A stretch of 64,000 nucleotides of DNA from the NCBI RefSeq assembly GCF_003586305.1, contig NZ_QXJI01000004.1, forward strand, positions 280,198 to 344,197, given 5' to 3'. The position numbers and the translations under genes were made by a program. The stretch comes from Cognatilysobacter tabacisoli (GTDB lineage Bacteria > Pseudomonadota > Gammaproteobacteria > Xanthomonadales > Xanthomonadaceae). Of this stretch, positions 8,796-17,664 are shown one piece after another; the first letter of the stretch is position 1, and each line of letters begins with the position of its first letter. Below the pieces are notes generated by a model. That model was not told the DNA's origin and ran no database searches. It saw only the letters and a program-made list of their open reading frames with translations.

Positions 8796-9491
8796 TCAGC
8801 GGGCCGCCACCGGGCGCACCGCGTAGGCGCGCAAGAACAGGTCGACCGACGCGTGCAGGTGCGCCTCGACCTGGGCCGGATCGAGCCCGCCGCAGCCGAA
8901 CACCAGCAGCGCGTGCGCCTCGCCCTTGACCAGGGTGAAGAACTGCGCGGCCGCGCGCGGCACGTCGTCGATCGCCAGCTCGCCGGCGGCGATGCGGCGC
9001 TCGAGCAGCGCGGCCATGTCGCCCTGCACCCGGCGCGGGCCGGCGTCCCAGAACAGCTGGGCCATCGGCGTGCACGCCAGCTGCGGCGAGCACAGGATGC
9101 GGTGCCCGGCGACGGCCTCGGGCGCGCTGACCATGGTGTAGAACGCACGGGCGATCGTCAGCAGGCGTTCGTACAGCGGGGTGTCGGGGTCGGCCTCGAA
9201 CAGCGCCGACGGCAGGCCCAGCTCGCAGTGCGACTTCACCGCCGCGGCGAACAGGGCCTCCTTGTCGCCGAAGTGGCTGTACACCGTCAGCTTGGACACG
9301 CCGGCCTCGGCCGCGATCTGGTCCATGCTCGCGCCGTCGAAGCCCTGCTGGGTGAACATCCGCTTCGCCGCGTCGAGGATCGCGGCGCGCTTGCCGAGGT
9401 CCTTCGGGCGGCCCGGGCCGAGCGCCCGCGCGCCGTCGGACTTGGCGCGGGGCTTGGCGGGTGCGGCGGTCGAGCGCGTGCGGGTCATCAT
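8796..9491 (-). CDS. TetR/AcrR family transcriptional repressor
   Basis: A 231-residue TetR-family regulator. A basic 25-residue lead is followed by the helix-turn-helix (about residues 34-80) with the family core FDGASMDQIAAEAGVSK and TVYSHFGDKEALF. The C-terminal half is an all-helical ligand-binding domain resembling the TetR_C domains of efflux regulators. It is divergent from the RND adaptor/pump genes with only 73 bp between the starts, an arrangement in which the regulator usually represses both itself and the pump. Two tandem 23-bp repeats in that gap are likely operators. The ligand is unknown. Confidence 0.9.
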   Translation of the reverse strand: MMTRTRSTAAPAKPRAKSDGARALGPGRPKDLGKRAAILDAAKRMFTQQGFDGASMDQIAAEAGVSKLTVYSHFGDKEALFAAAVKSHCELGLPSALFEADPDTPLYERLLTIARAFYTMVSAPEAVAGHRILCSPQLACTPMAQLFWDAGPRRVQGDMAALLERRIAAGELAIDDVPRAAAQFFTLVKGEAHALLVFGCGGLDPAQVEAHLHASVDLFLRAYAVRPVAAR

Positions 9492-9503
9492 TGAATACTA
9501 GAC

Positions 9504-9549
9504 TACCGGGTTCGTTATTTATACAGTACCGGGAAGTTCATTAATTCAG
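9504..9549. promoter_or_regulatory. Tandem 23-bp repeats and AT-rich promoter between tetR-type gene and RND operon
   Basis: Two directly repeated 23-bp units start at 9504 and 9527. Both open with TACCGGG, end with CAG, and agree at 16 of 23 positions. They lie in an unusually AT-rich island (TTATTTATACAG) for this DNA, which contains a minus-strand TATAAA preceded by TG that can serve as an extended -10 for the tetR-type gene. The repeats are the best candidates for the repressor's binding sites; this is inference from position. Confidence 0.5.
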
Positions 9550-9564
9550 CCTGAGGCCGCCGCG

Positions 9565-10722
9565 ATGCCGACGCATCCGATCACTCCCGTCCACGCTGCC
9601 GCCGGCCCCGGTGCCGATCGTGGCCGAGCGGCCGGGCGGACGGCTTTGCCGTTCGTGGCGGCGTGCCTGCCGCTGCTGCTGCTGATCGGCTGCGGCGGCG
9701 ACGCCGAGGTCGAGGAGGCCGCGCGTCCGGTGCTGGTCGCACGCCCGGTCGGCGCGGCGGACGCCGCGTCGGCGTTCGCCGGCGAGGTCCGGGCCCGCGA
9801 GGAAAGCCCGCTCGCGTTCCGCGTCGGCGGCAACCTCGTCGAGCGCCGGGTCGACGTCGGCGACGCGGTGCGGCGCGGCGACGTGCTCGCCGTGCTCGAC
9901 CCGGGCGATTTGGAGGCGCAGGCCCGCGCGGCGCAGGCGCAGCTGGGCGCCGCCGAAGCCGAGCTGTCGCGCGCGCGTGCCGACCAGGCGCGCTACGCCA
10001 AGCTCGCCGACGGCCAGCTGGTCAGCCGCTCGACGCTGGACGCCGCCAACGCTGCGGCCGCGGCCGCGCAGGGGCAGGCCAACGCCGCGCGCGCGAACCT
10101 CGCGGTCGCCCGCAACCAGAGTGCGTACACCCAGCTGCGCGCGCCGCGCGACGGCCTGATCGCCAGCCGCAGCGCCGAAGCCGGCCAGGTCGTCGGCGCC
10201 GGCCAGACCGTGTTCGTGCTCGCCGCCGACGGCGCGCGCGAGATCGCGTTCGCGGTGCCCGAGGGCGTGTTCGCCTCCGTCAAGCCGGGCCAGCCGGTGC
10301 TGGTCGAGGCCTGGTCGAAGCCGGGCCAGCGCTGGCCCGGGCGCATCCGCGAGATCGCGCCCGCGGCCGACCCGGCCTCGCGCACCTATGCGGCGCGCGT
10401 GACGATCGAAGCGCCCGACGGCGCGTTCGAACTCGGCCAGAGCGCGCGGGTGTTCCTGCCGCAGGCGGCCAACGGCGCGCTGAGCGTGCCGCTGGCGGCG
10501 ATCCAGCGCGGCAACGGCACGACGGCGGTTTTTGTCGTCGACCCGAAGACGCGCGCGGCCATCCTCAAGCCGGTCCAGATCGGCGCGTTCGGCGAAGAGC
10601 GCGTGCCGGTGAAGTCCGGCCTTGCGCCCGGCGACTGGGTCGTGATCGCCGGCGGCCACCTGCTGCGCGACGGCCAGAAGGTCGCGCCGGTCGACCGCGA
10701 CAACCGCCCCGTGCGCCTCTGA
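9565..10722 (+). CDS. RND efflux periplasmic adaptor (membrane fusion lipoprotein)
   Basis: A 385-residue membrane-fusion protein that should connect the RND pump encoded next door to an outer-membrane channel. It carries a lipoprotein signal with the lipobox LLIGC (C43), though the first 29 residues are unusually long. The domains follow in order: barrel-sandwich hybrid half with LAFRVGGNLVERRVDVGDAV, a helical hairpin (about residues 110-165), the second lipoyl half with LRAPRDGLIASR, a beta-barrel, and a membrane-proximal domain at the C-terminus. The pump starts 78 bp downstream. Expression is probably controlled by the divergent TetR-type repressor. Substrates cannot be predicted. Confidence 0.92.
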   Translation: MPTHPITPVHAAAGPGADRGRAAGRTALPFVAACLPLLLLIGCGGDAEVEEAARPVLVARPVGAADAASAFAGEVRAREESPLAFRVGGNLVERRVDVGDAVRRGDVLAVLDPGDLEAQARAAQAQLGAAEAELSRARADQARYAKLADGQLVSRSTLDAANAAAAAAQGQANAARANLAVARNQSAYTQLRAPRDGLIASRSAEAGQVVGAGQTVFVLAADGAREIAFAVPEGVFASVKPGQPVLVEAWSKPGQRWPGRIREIAPAADPASRTYAARVTIEAPDGAFELGQSARVFLPQAANGALSVPLAAIQRGNGTTAVFVVDPKTRAAILKPVQIGAFGEERVPVKSGLAPGDWVVIAGGHLLRDGQKVAPVDRDNRPVRL

Positions 10723-10800
10723 CCCTGGCCCGACGCCGACACGCCCATTCCACCTGCCGCCCGCCGACCCGCGCGGGCCGCGCCCCCAGGCACCCTCCCC

Positions 10801-13800
10801 ATGCGCTTCAACCTGTCCGAATGGGCGCTGCGCCACCGCAGCCTGATCCTCTACGCGATGCTAGTCGCGGCGATCGCCGGCACGTTCTCGTACCTGCGAT
10901 TGGGCCGAAGCGAGGACCCGGCCTTCACCTTCAAGGTGATGGTGATCCGCACGCTGTGGCCCGGCGCGACCGCCGAGGACGTCGCCACCCAGGTCACCGA
11001 GCGGATCGAGAAGAAGCTCATGGAGACCGGGCAGTACGAGTTCATCCGCTCGTACTCGCGCGCCGGCGAATCGCAGGTGATCTTCGTCGCGCGCGACTCG
11101 ATGCGCTCGAAGGAAGTCGACCCGCTCTGGTACCAGGTGCGCAAGAAGGTCGGCGACATCAAGGCGACGCTGCCGGCCGAGGTCGTCGGGCCGTTCTTCA
11201 ACGACGAGTTCGGCGACACCTTCGGCAACATCTACGCGCTGACCGGCGAGGGCTTCGACTACGCGGTGCTGAAGGACTACGCCGAGCGCGTGCAGCTGGC
11301 GCTGCAGGACGTGCCGGACGTCGGCAAGATCGAGCTGTTCGGCGTGCAGGACGAGAAGATCTGGGTCGAACTGTCGAACGTGAAGCTGGCCACGCTCGGC
11401 GTGCCGGCCGACGCGGTCAAGCAGGCGCTGGAGCAGCAGAACGCGGTGGTGCCGTCGGGCTTCTTCGAGACCGGCAGCGTGCGCGTGCCGCTGCGCGTGG
11501 ACGGCAAGTTCACCACGGTCGAGCAGATCCGCGCGTTCCCGATCCGGGTCGGCGACCGCACCTTCCGGCTCGGCGACGTCGCCGACGTGCGCCGCGGCTT
11601 CAACGACCCGCCGGCGCCGCGGATGCGCTTCATGGGCGAGGATGCGATCGGCATCGGAGTGGCGATGCGCCAGGGCGGCGACATCCTCAAGCTCGGCGAG
11701 ACGCTCGAGGGCAAGTTCGCGGAGCTGCAGAAGACGCTGCCGGCCGGCATGGAGCTGCGCAAGGTGGCCGACCAGCCCGCGGCGGTGCAGGCCTCGGTCG
11801 GCGAGTTCATCAAGGTGCTCGCCGAAGCGGTCGCGATCGTGCTGCTGGTGAGCTTCTTCTCGCTCGGCCTGCGCACCGGCCTGGTCGTCGCGCTGTCGAT
11901 CCCGCTGGTTCTGGCGATGACGTTCGCGGTGATGGACTTCTTCGACGTCGGCCTGCACAAGATCTCGCTCGGCGCGCTGGTGCTGGCGCTCGGCCTGCTG
12001 GTCGACGACGCGATCATTGCCGTCGAGATGATGGCGATCAAGATGGAGCAGGGCTACAGCCGGCTCAAGGCTGCGGCGTTCGCGTGGGAGTCGACCGCGT
12101 TCCCGATGCTGACCGGCACGCTGATCACCGCGGCCGGATTCCTGCCGATCGCGACCGCGCGTTCGGGCACCGGCGAGTACACGCGCTCGCTGTTCGAGGT
12201 CGTCACGATCGCGCTGCTGGTGTCGTGGGTCGCGGCGGTCGCGTTCATCCCGTACCTCGGCGACAAGCTGCTGCCCGACCACGGCCACGCCGCGGCGCCG
12301 AAACCCGGCTCGCTGGCCGCGCGCTGGTACGCGATGCGCGAACGATGGGCCGACCGCCACCCGGCGCTGGCCGACTACGTGCGCCCGCCGCCGCACGACG
12401 GCCGCGACCACGACCCGTACGCGAGCGGCTTCTACACCCGCCTGCGCCGGCTGCTGACGTTCTGCGTGCGCCGCCGCTGGCTGGTGATCGGCGTGACGGC
12501 GGCCGCGTTCGTGGCGTCGGTGCTGCTGTTCCGCTTCGTGCCGCAGCAGTTCTTCCCCGACTCGACCCGGCCCGAACTGATGATCGACATGGAGCTGGCC
12601 GAAGGCAGCTCGCTGCGCGCGACCCAGGCGCAGGCCGAGAAGCTCGAAAAGCTGCTGGCCACGCGCAAGGACCTCGACAACTACGTGGCCTACGTCGGCA
12701 CCGGCTCGCCGCGCTACTACCTGCCGCTGGATCAGCAGCTGCCGGCCGCCAACTTCGCCCAGTTCGTGCTGGCGCCGAAGGACCTGGCCGCGCGCGAGAC
12801 CGTGCGCACGTGGCTGATCGACGAGGTCACCCCGCGCTTCCCGGACCTGCAGCTGCGCGTCACGCGGCTGGAGAACGGCCCGCCGGTCGGCTACCCGGTG
12901 CAGTTCCGCGTGTCCGGCGAGCACATCGACCAGGTCCGCGCGATCGCGCAGCAGGTGCAGGCCAAGGTCCGCGAGAACCCGCACGTGGCCAACGTCAACC
13001 TCGACTGGGACGAGCCGAGCAAGGTCGTGCGCCTGCTGGTCGACCAGGAGCGCGCCCGCGCGCTGGGCATCAGCTCCGCGGCGCTCTCGCAGTTCCTGTC
13101 GAGCTCGCTGTCGGGCTCGCGGATCAGCACCTACCGCGAGGGCAACGAGCTGGTCGAAATGCTGCTGCGCGGACCCGAGGAGGAGCGCCTGCGACTGGAC
13201 ATGCTCGGCAGTCTGATGGTGCCGACGGCCAGCGGCCGCAGCGTGCCGCTGACCCAGATCGCCACGCTCGAGTACGGCTTCGAGGAGGGCATCATCTGGC
13301 ACCGCGACCGCCAGCCGACGATGACCGTGCGCGCCGACATCTACGACGGCAGCCTGCCGGCGGCGCTGACCGCGGAGATCTCGCCGACGCTCGACCCGAT
13401 CCGCGAGACCCTGCCGTACGGCTACTCGATCGAGGTCGGCGGCAGCGTCGAGGACTCCGCGCGCGGCTCGAAGTCGATCGCGGTCGGCATGCCGCTGTTC
13501 GTGTTCGTGGTGTTCACGCTGCTGATGATCCAGCTGCGCAGCTTCTCGCGCAGCGTCATGGTGCTGATGACCGCGCCGCTGGGGCTGATCGGCGTGACCG
13601 CGTTCCTGCTGGTGACGCGCGTGCCGTTCGGGTTCGTCGCGATGCTCGGCACGATCGCGCTGGCCGGCATGATCATGCGCAACTCGGTGATCCTGGTCGA
13701 CCAGATCGAGCAGGACATCGCCAGCGGCATGGAGCGCTGGCAGGCGATCGTCGAGGCGACCGTGCGCCGCTTCCGTCCGATCGTGCTGACCGCGCTGGCC

Positions 13801-13959
13801 GCGGTGCTGGCGATGATCCCGCTGTCGCGCTCGGTGTTCTACGGGCCGATGGCGGTGGCGATCATGGGCGGGCTGATCGTCGCGACCGTGCTGACGCTGC
13901 TGTTCCTGCCGGCGTTGTACGCGGCGTGGTTCCGGGTCAAGCCGCCGCAGGCGGCGTGA
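10801..13959 (+). CDS. RND superfamily multidrug efflux permease (HAE1 type)
   Basis: A 1052-residue proton-driven inner-membrane pump with the usual twelve membrane segments and two large periplasmic loops. TM4 has LGLLVDDAIIAVEMM, in which the aspartate pair needed for proton relay is present. In TM10 the segment GMIMRNSVILVDQIEQD shows arginine where AcrB has the relay lysine K940; this is seen in a subset of HAE1 pumps. A cytoplasmic insert of about 60 residues between TM6 and TM7 (near residues 495-550) is rich in His and Pro. It pairs with the adaptor upstream and probably uses TolC. Substrate range is unknown. Confidence 0.92.
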   Translation: MRFNLSEWALRHRSLILYAMLVAAIAGTFSYLRLGRSEDPAFTFKVMVIRTLWPGATAEDVATQVTERIEKKLMETGQYEFIRSYSRAGESQVIFVARDSMRSKEVDPLWYQVRKKVGDIKATLPAEVVGPFFNDEFGDTFGNIYALTGEGFDYAVLKDYAERVQLALQDVPDVGKIELFGVQDEKIWVELSNVKLATLGVPADAVKQALEQQNAVVPSGFFETGSVRVPLRVDGKFTTVEQIRAFPIRVGDRTFRLGDVADVRRGFNDPPAPRMRFMGEDAIGIGVAMRQGGDILKLGETLEGKFAELQKTLPAGMELRKVADQPAAVQASVGEFIKVLAEAVAIVLLVSFFSLGLRTGLVVALSIPLVLAMTFAVMDFFDVGLHKISLGALVLALGLLVDDAIIAVEMMAIKMEQGYSRLKAAAFAWESTAFPMLTGTLITAAGFLPIATARSGTGEYTRSLFEVVTIALLVSWVAAVAFIPYLGDKLLPDHGHAAAPKPGSLAARWYAMRERWADRHPALADYVRPPPHDGRDHDPYASGFYTRLRRLLTFCVRRRWLVIGVTAAAFVASVLLFRFVPQQFFPDSTRPELMIDMELAEGSSLRATQAQAEKLEKLLATRKDLDNYVAYVGTGSPRYYLPLDQQLPAANFAQFVLAPKDLAARETVRTWLIDEVTPRFPDLQLRVTRLENGPPVGYPVQFRVSGEHIDQVRAIAQQVQAKVRENPHVANVNLDWDEPSKVVRLLVDQERARALGISSAALSQFLSSSLSGSRISTYREGNELVEMLLRGPEEERLRLDMLGSLMVPTASGRSVPLTQIATLEYGFEEGIIWHRDRQPTMTVRADIYDGSLPAALTAEISPTLDPIRETLPYGYSIEVGGSVEDSARGSKSIAVGMPLFVFVVFTLLMIQLRSFSRSVMVLMTAPLGLIGVTAFLLVTRVPFGFVAMLGTIALAGMIMRNSVILVDQIEQDIASGMERWQAIVEATVRRFRPIVLTALAAVLAMIPLSRSVFYGPMAVAIMGGLIVATVLTLLFLPALYAAWFRVKPPQAA

Positions 13960-14036
13960 GCGACGCAAGGATCGGATAGCGGCGCCGCGGCGCCACCGGC
14001 ACGCTGGCGTCCCCGGTTCACCCACGGAGACGCCAC

Positions 14037-14678
14037 GTGCTGACGCTGTACGACTACCTGCCGTCGCAGAACGGCTACAAGATCCGCCTGCTGCTCAGCC
14101 ACCTCGGCCGGCCGTACCGCAGTGAGTACGTCAGCATCTTCGAGGGGCACGGCCAGCGGCCGGCGTACTTGGCGGTCAACCCGACCGGCGCGGTGCCGGC
14201 GATCCGCCTCGACGACGGCCGCACGCTCGCCGAGTCGAACGCGATCCTGCAGTTCCTCGCCGACGGCACGCGCTACCTGCCCGGCGACGCGTTCGGCCGC
14301 GCCAAGGTCGCGCAGTGGCTGTCGTTCGAAGCCGACTACGTGCAGGCGACGATGGGCTCGCTGCGCTACTGGACGCTGACCGGCAAGCTGCCGCAGCGGC
14401 CGCCCGCGCTGCTGCAGATGAAGCGCGACGGCGGCCTGCGCGCGCTGGCCGCTCTGGACCGCGAGCTGGCGTCGCGGCCGTTCCTGCTCGGCGACGACTA
14501 CACGATCGCCGACCTGTCGGTGTTTGCGTACGGCCACCTCGCCGGCGACGCCGGCCTGCCGCTCGATGGGTTCGGCCACGTGCTCGCATGGATCGAGCGC
14601 GTGCGCGCGCAGCCGGGCTTCGTGCCGACGGTGCACCCGTACGCGATCGACCCGCACAGCACGGCCGAACTGCCGTAG
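14037..14678 (+). CDS. Glutathione S-transferase family protein
   Basis: A 213-residue cytosolic GST: N-terminal thioredoxin-fold domain (residues 1-78) with LYDYLPSQNGYKIRLLL, cis-proline motif GAVPAI and the DDGRTLAESNAIL glutathione-contact segment, then an all-helical C-terminal domain with LLGDDYTIADLSVFAY. The start is GTG at 14037, fixed by a GGAGA ribosome binding site 6 bp upstream. The typical catalytic Ser/Tyr position is taken by S9 near SQNGYK, as in theta/beta-like bacterial GSTs. A 14-bp perfect palindrome (GGCGCCGCGGCGCC at 13981) lies between the pump gene and this gene. The substrate is unknown. Confidence 0.9.
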   Translation: MLTLYDYLPSQNGYKIRLLLSHLGRPYRSEYVSIFEGHGQRPAYLAVNPTGAVPAIRLDDGRTLAESNAILQFLADGTRYLPGDAFGRAKVAQWLSFEADYVQATMGSLRYWTLTGKLPQRPPALLQMKRDGGLRALAALDRELASRPFLLGDDYTIADLSVFAYGHLAGDAGLPLDGFGHVLAWIERVRAQPGFVPTVHPYAIDPHSTAELP

Positions 14679-14697
14679 CGCGTCGCCGGCGCTGCGG

Positions 14698-15324
14698 TCA
14701 GTTGCCGGCGCCCCACGGCGCCGGCGGCGCGGGCACCGGCCGGGTCAGGTCGAACTCGACCCGGAACAGCCGCTGCGGGCGCGCGAGCTCATAGACGAAC
14801 GCGCGGCCCGGTTCGACTTCCATGGCCCAGGTGTTGGTGTTCGAGACGCTGCGGCCCTCGCGGGTGAACATCGCGCGCGATTCGGCGTCGACCGGGAATT
14901 CCTGCCGCGCCGCGGTGCCGGCCGCGGCGGTGTCGCCGCCGTACATCGTCACCGCATCGGGCGAGCCGTCCTGATGGCGATGGTCGTGCTTCAGGCGCAG
15001 GCCGGACGCGGTGCGGGTGACCACCCAGGTGCGCGAGCGGTCGCTGCCGACGTGGAACGGGATGCGCAGCTCGTTCGCGCTGCACTCGCGCACGTGCATC
15101 ACCAGCGGCTGGTTCGCGAACGGATCCGCGCCAGTCGGCGGCGGCGTGTCGGCGACGACGCGACCGGCGAACGCCTGCCCGCACAGCGCGGACACGCGGG
15201 TGAAGAACGCGTCCTGCGGCGAGGCGGGCGCGGCGGCCGGCGCGGACGGGGTGGACGCGCAGCTGGACAGCGCCAGCGCGGCGGTCGTAGCGACGGACAG
15301 GGCCAGCAGTCGGGTGTTGGTCAT
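14698..15324 (-). CDS. Putative secreted lipoprotein of unknown function
   Basis: A 208-residue protein with a clear lipoprotein signal: positively charged start, hydrophobic core and lipobox LSSC with C22 as the lipidation site, followed by an Ala/Pro-rich linker. The mature part contains two cysteines (in SALCGQAF and HVRECSANE) that could form a disulfide, and conserved-looking segments around WVVTRTASGLRLKHDHRHQD and NTNTWAMEVEPGRAFVYEL. I do not recognise a named domain. It is convergent with the GST gene (19 bp apart) and lies 49 bp beyond the 3' end of thrC on the same strand as the thr genes. It may be read from its own promoter. Confidence 0.75.
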   Translation of the reverse strand: MTNTRLLALSVATTAALALSSCASTPSAPAAAPASPQDAFFTRVSALCGQAFAGRVVADTPPPTGADPFANQPLVMHVRECSANELRIPFHVGSDRSRTWVVTRTASGLRLKHDHRHQDGSPDAVTMYGGDTAAAGTAARQEFPVDAESRAMFTREGRSVSNTNTWAMEVEPGRAFVYELARPQRLFRVEFDLTRPVPAPPAPWGAGN

Positions 15325-15349
15325 GCCCGCACGCTAGCGGCGCCGGGCG

Positions 15350-15368
15350 CGCGGCGCAAACCGCCGCG
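15350..15368 (-). terminator. Hairpin after thrC
   Basis: CGCGGCG and CGCCGCG form a 7-bp GC-only stem around a 5-nt loop, starting 5 bp beyond the thrC stop. No T-tract follows on the minus strand. It is the only structure that could end the long ilv-leu-thr transcript. Confidence 0.35.
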
Positions 15369-15373
15369 CCGCT

Positions 15374-16675
15374 TCAGTCCAGCAGCAGCGCGCGAAGCGC
15401 GTCGTAGTCGACCGCCATCGGCTCGGCGTGCGCCGGCCGCGCGAGCTGCGCGGCCAGCGGCGCCGGCGGCGTGACCGCATGGCCCACCAGCGGCTCCACG
15501 ATCGTGTCGAACTTGGCCGGGTGCGCGGTCGCCACGACGGCCCACGGGCGCGCGTCGCCGGCGGCGCGCAGCGCGTCGAGCACGTGCAGTCCGACCGCGG
15601 TGTGCGGGCACGGCACCACGCCGTGGTGCGCGGGCGCGGTGCGGATCGCATCGGCGATCGCAGCGTCGTCGACCGCGACCGCGCGCATCGCCGCGCGCAC
15701 GGCGTCGTCGCTCGCGTGCCAGGCACGCAGGCGCTCGAAGTTGCTCGGCGCGCCGACGTCCATCGCGTTGGCCAGCGTGGCGACGCTCGGCTGGGGCGCG
15801 TAGTCGGCGCCGGCGAAGTAGCGCGGCAGCACGTCGTTGGCGTTGCTGGCCAGCACGATGTCGCCGATCGGCAGGCCCATCGCCCGCGCCAGCCAGCACG
15901 CCAGCGCGTTGCCGAGGTTGCCGGTCGGGACCACGTAGTTCAGCGGCCCGCCGTGCGCGGCTTCGTGCGCGCGCGCCGAATGCGCGTAGTACGCCGCCTG
16001 CGGCAGCAGCCGGCCGAGGCTGATGCTGTTGGCCGAGCCGAGCGGGGCGCGCGCGCGCAGGTCGGCGTCGGCGAGCGCCTGCTTCACCAGCCGCTGGCAG
16101 TCGTCGAAGCTGCCGGCCACGCGCAGCGCGCGCACGTTGTCGCCGAAGCAGCCCAGGCCGTGCGCCTGGCGCGGCGACACCCGGCCGTCGGGGTACAGGA
16201 TCACCACGCGGAAGCCCGGCCGACGGTGGAACGCCGCGCCGACCGCGGCGCCGGTGTCGCCCGAGGTCGCGACCAGGATCGTGATGTCCGGATCGTCGGC
16301 GCCGCGCAGCCGCGCCATCACCTCGGCGAGGAACCGGGCGCCGACGTCCTTGAACGCGGCGGTCGGGCCGTGGAACAGCTCGAGCAGGTGGTCGCCGTCG
16401 CCGCGCTGTGGGCGCAGCGGGGTCGGGAAGTCGAACGCGGCCGCGCAGATCGCGGGCAGCGCGTCGCGCAGGCGCGAGCCGGCGAAGTACGGCGCCAGCA
16501 GCGCCGCGGCGGTCGGCGCGAGGTCGTCGGACGGCGGCGGCAGCGCGATGCGGTCGCCGTCGACGGTCGCAATGCGTTCGGGCAGGTACAGCCCGCCGTC
16601 GGGCGCCAGCCCCGCGGCGATCGCGTCGTCCAGCGACGCCGGCGCGGCGTGGCCGCGCGTGCTTACGAATCGCAC
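15374..16675 (-). CDS. thrC: Threonine synthase
   Basis: ThrC converts O-phosphohomoserine to threonine, the last step of the pathway, with pyridoxal phosphate. The 433-residue protein has the family N-terminus ([27 protein letters not shown] less its first residues), the PLP lysine in [12 protein letters not shown], the [11 protein letters not shown] phosphate-binding loop, and [18 protein letters not shown]. The start is GTG at 16675, which overlaps the thrB stop by 13 bp and places the conserved STRG motif at residues 5-8 as in relatives. This overlap implies translational coupling. It is the last gene of the superoperon. Confidence 0.95.
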   Translation of the reverse strand: MRFVSTRGHAAPASLDDAIAAGLAPDGGLYLPERIATVDGDRIALPPPSDDLAPTAAALLAPYFAGSRLRDALPAICAAAFDFPTPLRPQRGDGDHLLELFHGPTAAFKDVGARFLAEVMARLRGADDPDITILVATSGDTGAAVGAAFHRRPGFRVVILYPDGRVSPRQAHGLGCFGDNVRALRVAGSFDDCQRLVKQALADADLRARAPLGSANSISLGRLLPQAAYYAHSARAHEAAHGGPLNYVVPTGNLGNALACWLARAMGLPIGDIVLASNANDVLPRYFAGADYAPQPSVATLANAMDVGAPSNFERLRAWHASDDAVRAAMRAVAVDDAAIADAIRTAPAHHGVVPCPHTAVGLHVLDALRAAGDARPWAVVATAHPAKFDTIVEPLVGHAVTPPAPLAAQLARPAHAEPMAVDYDALRALLLD

Positions 16676-17664
16676 GCGATCAGCTCCGCGCGCGGGCCGT
16701 TGACCGGCGACACGTACGCGCGGCTGCCCAGTCCCGCGCCGGCGAACGCCTGCTGCATCGCGTCGGCCGCCGCCGCGGCGTCGGCCTCGCTGGCGAACCA
16801 GCCGAACACGGTCGGCCCGGCGCCGGAGATGCTCGCGCCGAGCGCGCCGTGGTCGAGCGCGGCCTGTTTGACGTCGGCGAAGCCGGGGATCAGCGCCGCG
16901 CGGCGCGGTTCGACCAGCACGTCGCGCAGGCCTTCGCCGATCAGCGCGACGTCGCCGCGCACCAGCCCGGTCAGGAACAGCGCCAGGTACTCGCTCTGCT
17001 TGACGAAGTCGGCCAGCGGGTACGGCTCGGCGAGCGCGGCGCGCGCGCGGCGCGTTTCCAGCACGAAGTCCGGGTGCACCGCGGCGCAGAACAGCCCCGG
17101 CGCGGACAGGCGGATCGCGCGGGTCGACGTCGCCAGGGTCACGCCGCCGAACAGCATCGGCGCGACGTTGTCGCCGTGCAGGCTGCCGCTGGCGACGGCT
17201 TCGCCGGTGAGGGCCAGGTGGTACAGCGCGTCGCGCGACAGCGGTGCATCGAGGGTCGCGTTGGCCGCGACCAGCGCCGCCACGCACGACGCCGCCGAGC
17301 CGCCCAGCCCGCTGCCGAGCGCGATGCCCTTGTGCAGCTTCAGCTCGAAGCCGTGCTCGAGGCCGTGCTGTTCGCGCAGCGCGATCAGCGCGCGGCCGCC
17401 GGTGTTGCGCTCGGCCGCGAGCGGAATGACCTCGATGCCGGCGACGTCGCCGGTGATCGCGAGCACCCGCACTTCGGGCGCGTCGATGCGGCGCACCCAC
17501 GCGCGGTCGCCCGGGCCAGCCAGCGTGTGGCCGAGCAGGTCGAAGCCCACGCCGATGTTGCCGACGCTGGCCGGCGAGAACGCGCACGCCTCCCGCACCC
17601 TGCCGCCGTCCTGCACGCCCATGCCCGCTCCCGCTTCCACTGCTGCCAGATCCAAAGCGATCAC
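16663..17664 (-). CDS. thrB: Homoserine kinase (GHMP type)
   Basis: ThrB phosphorylates homoserine with ATP in the cytoplasm. The 333-residue protein is a GHMP kinase: [20 protein letters not shown] near the N-terminus, the ATP loop [12 protein letters not shown], and the C-terminal [17 protein letters not shown] motif. The start is GTG at 17664, whose TG is shared with the TGA of thrA (GTGA), so translation is coupled. Internal starts near residue 15 are possible, but the GTGA overlap favours the long form. Its product feeds directly into ThrC next door. Confidence 0.94.
   Translation of the reverse strand: MIALDLAAVEAGAGMGVQDGGRVREACAFSPASVGNIGVGFDLLGHTLAGPGDRAWVRRIDAPEVRVLAITGDVAGIEVIPLAAERNTGGRALIALREQHGLEHGFELKLHKGIALGSGLGGSAASCVAALVAANATLDAPLSRDALYHLALTGEAVASGSLHGDNVAPMLFGGVTLATSTRAIRLSAPGLFCAAVHPDFVLETRRARAALAEPYPLADFVKQSEYLALFLTGLVRGDVALIGEGLRDVLVEPRRAALIPGFADVKQAALDHGALGASISGAGPTVFGWFASEADAAAAADAMQQAFAGAGLGSRAYVSPVNGPRAELIACDS

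Noticed and set aside
9663..13979. A 1438-codon plus-strand frame over both RND genes
   Set aside because: It is the +1 shadow of two well-supported genes and is dominated by Arg, Gly and Ala.
13981..13994. Palindrome GGCGCCGCGGCGCC after the RND pump gene as a terminator
   Set aside because: Only six base pairs and a 2-nt loop, with no T-tract; such GC palindromes arise easily in this DNA.
10861..14025. A 1054-codon open frame antisense to the RND pump gene
   Set aside because: It is rich in Arg, His, Gln and Ala with no domain or membrane pattern. Strong G/C bias at third positions of the real gene removes stop codons from this antisense frame.
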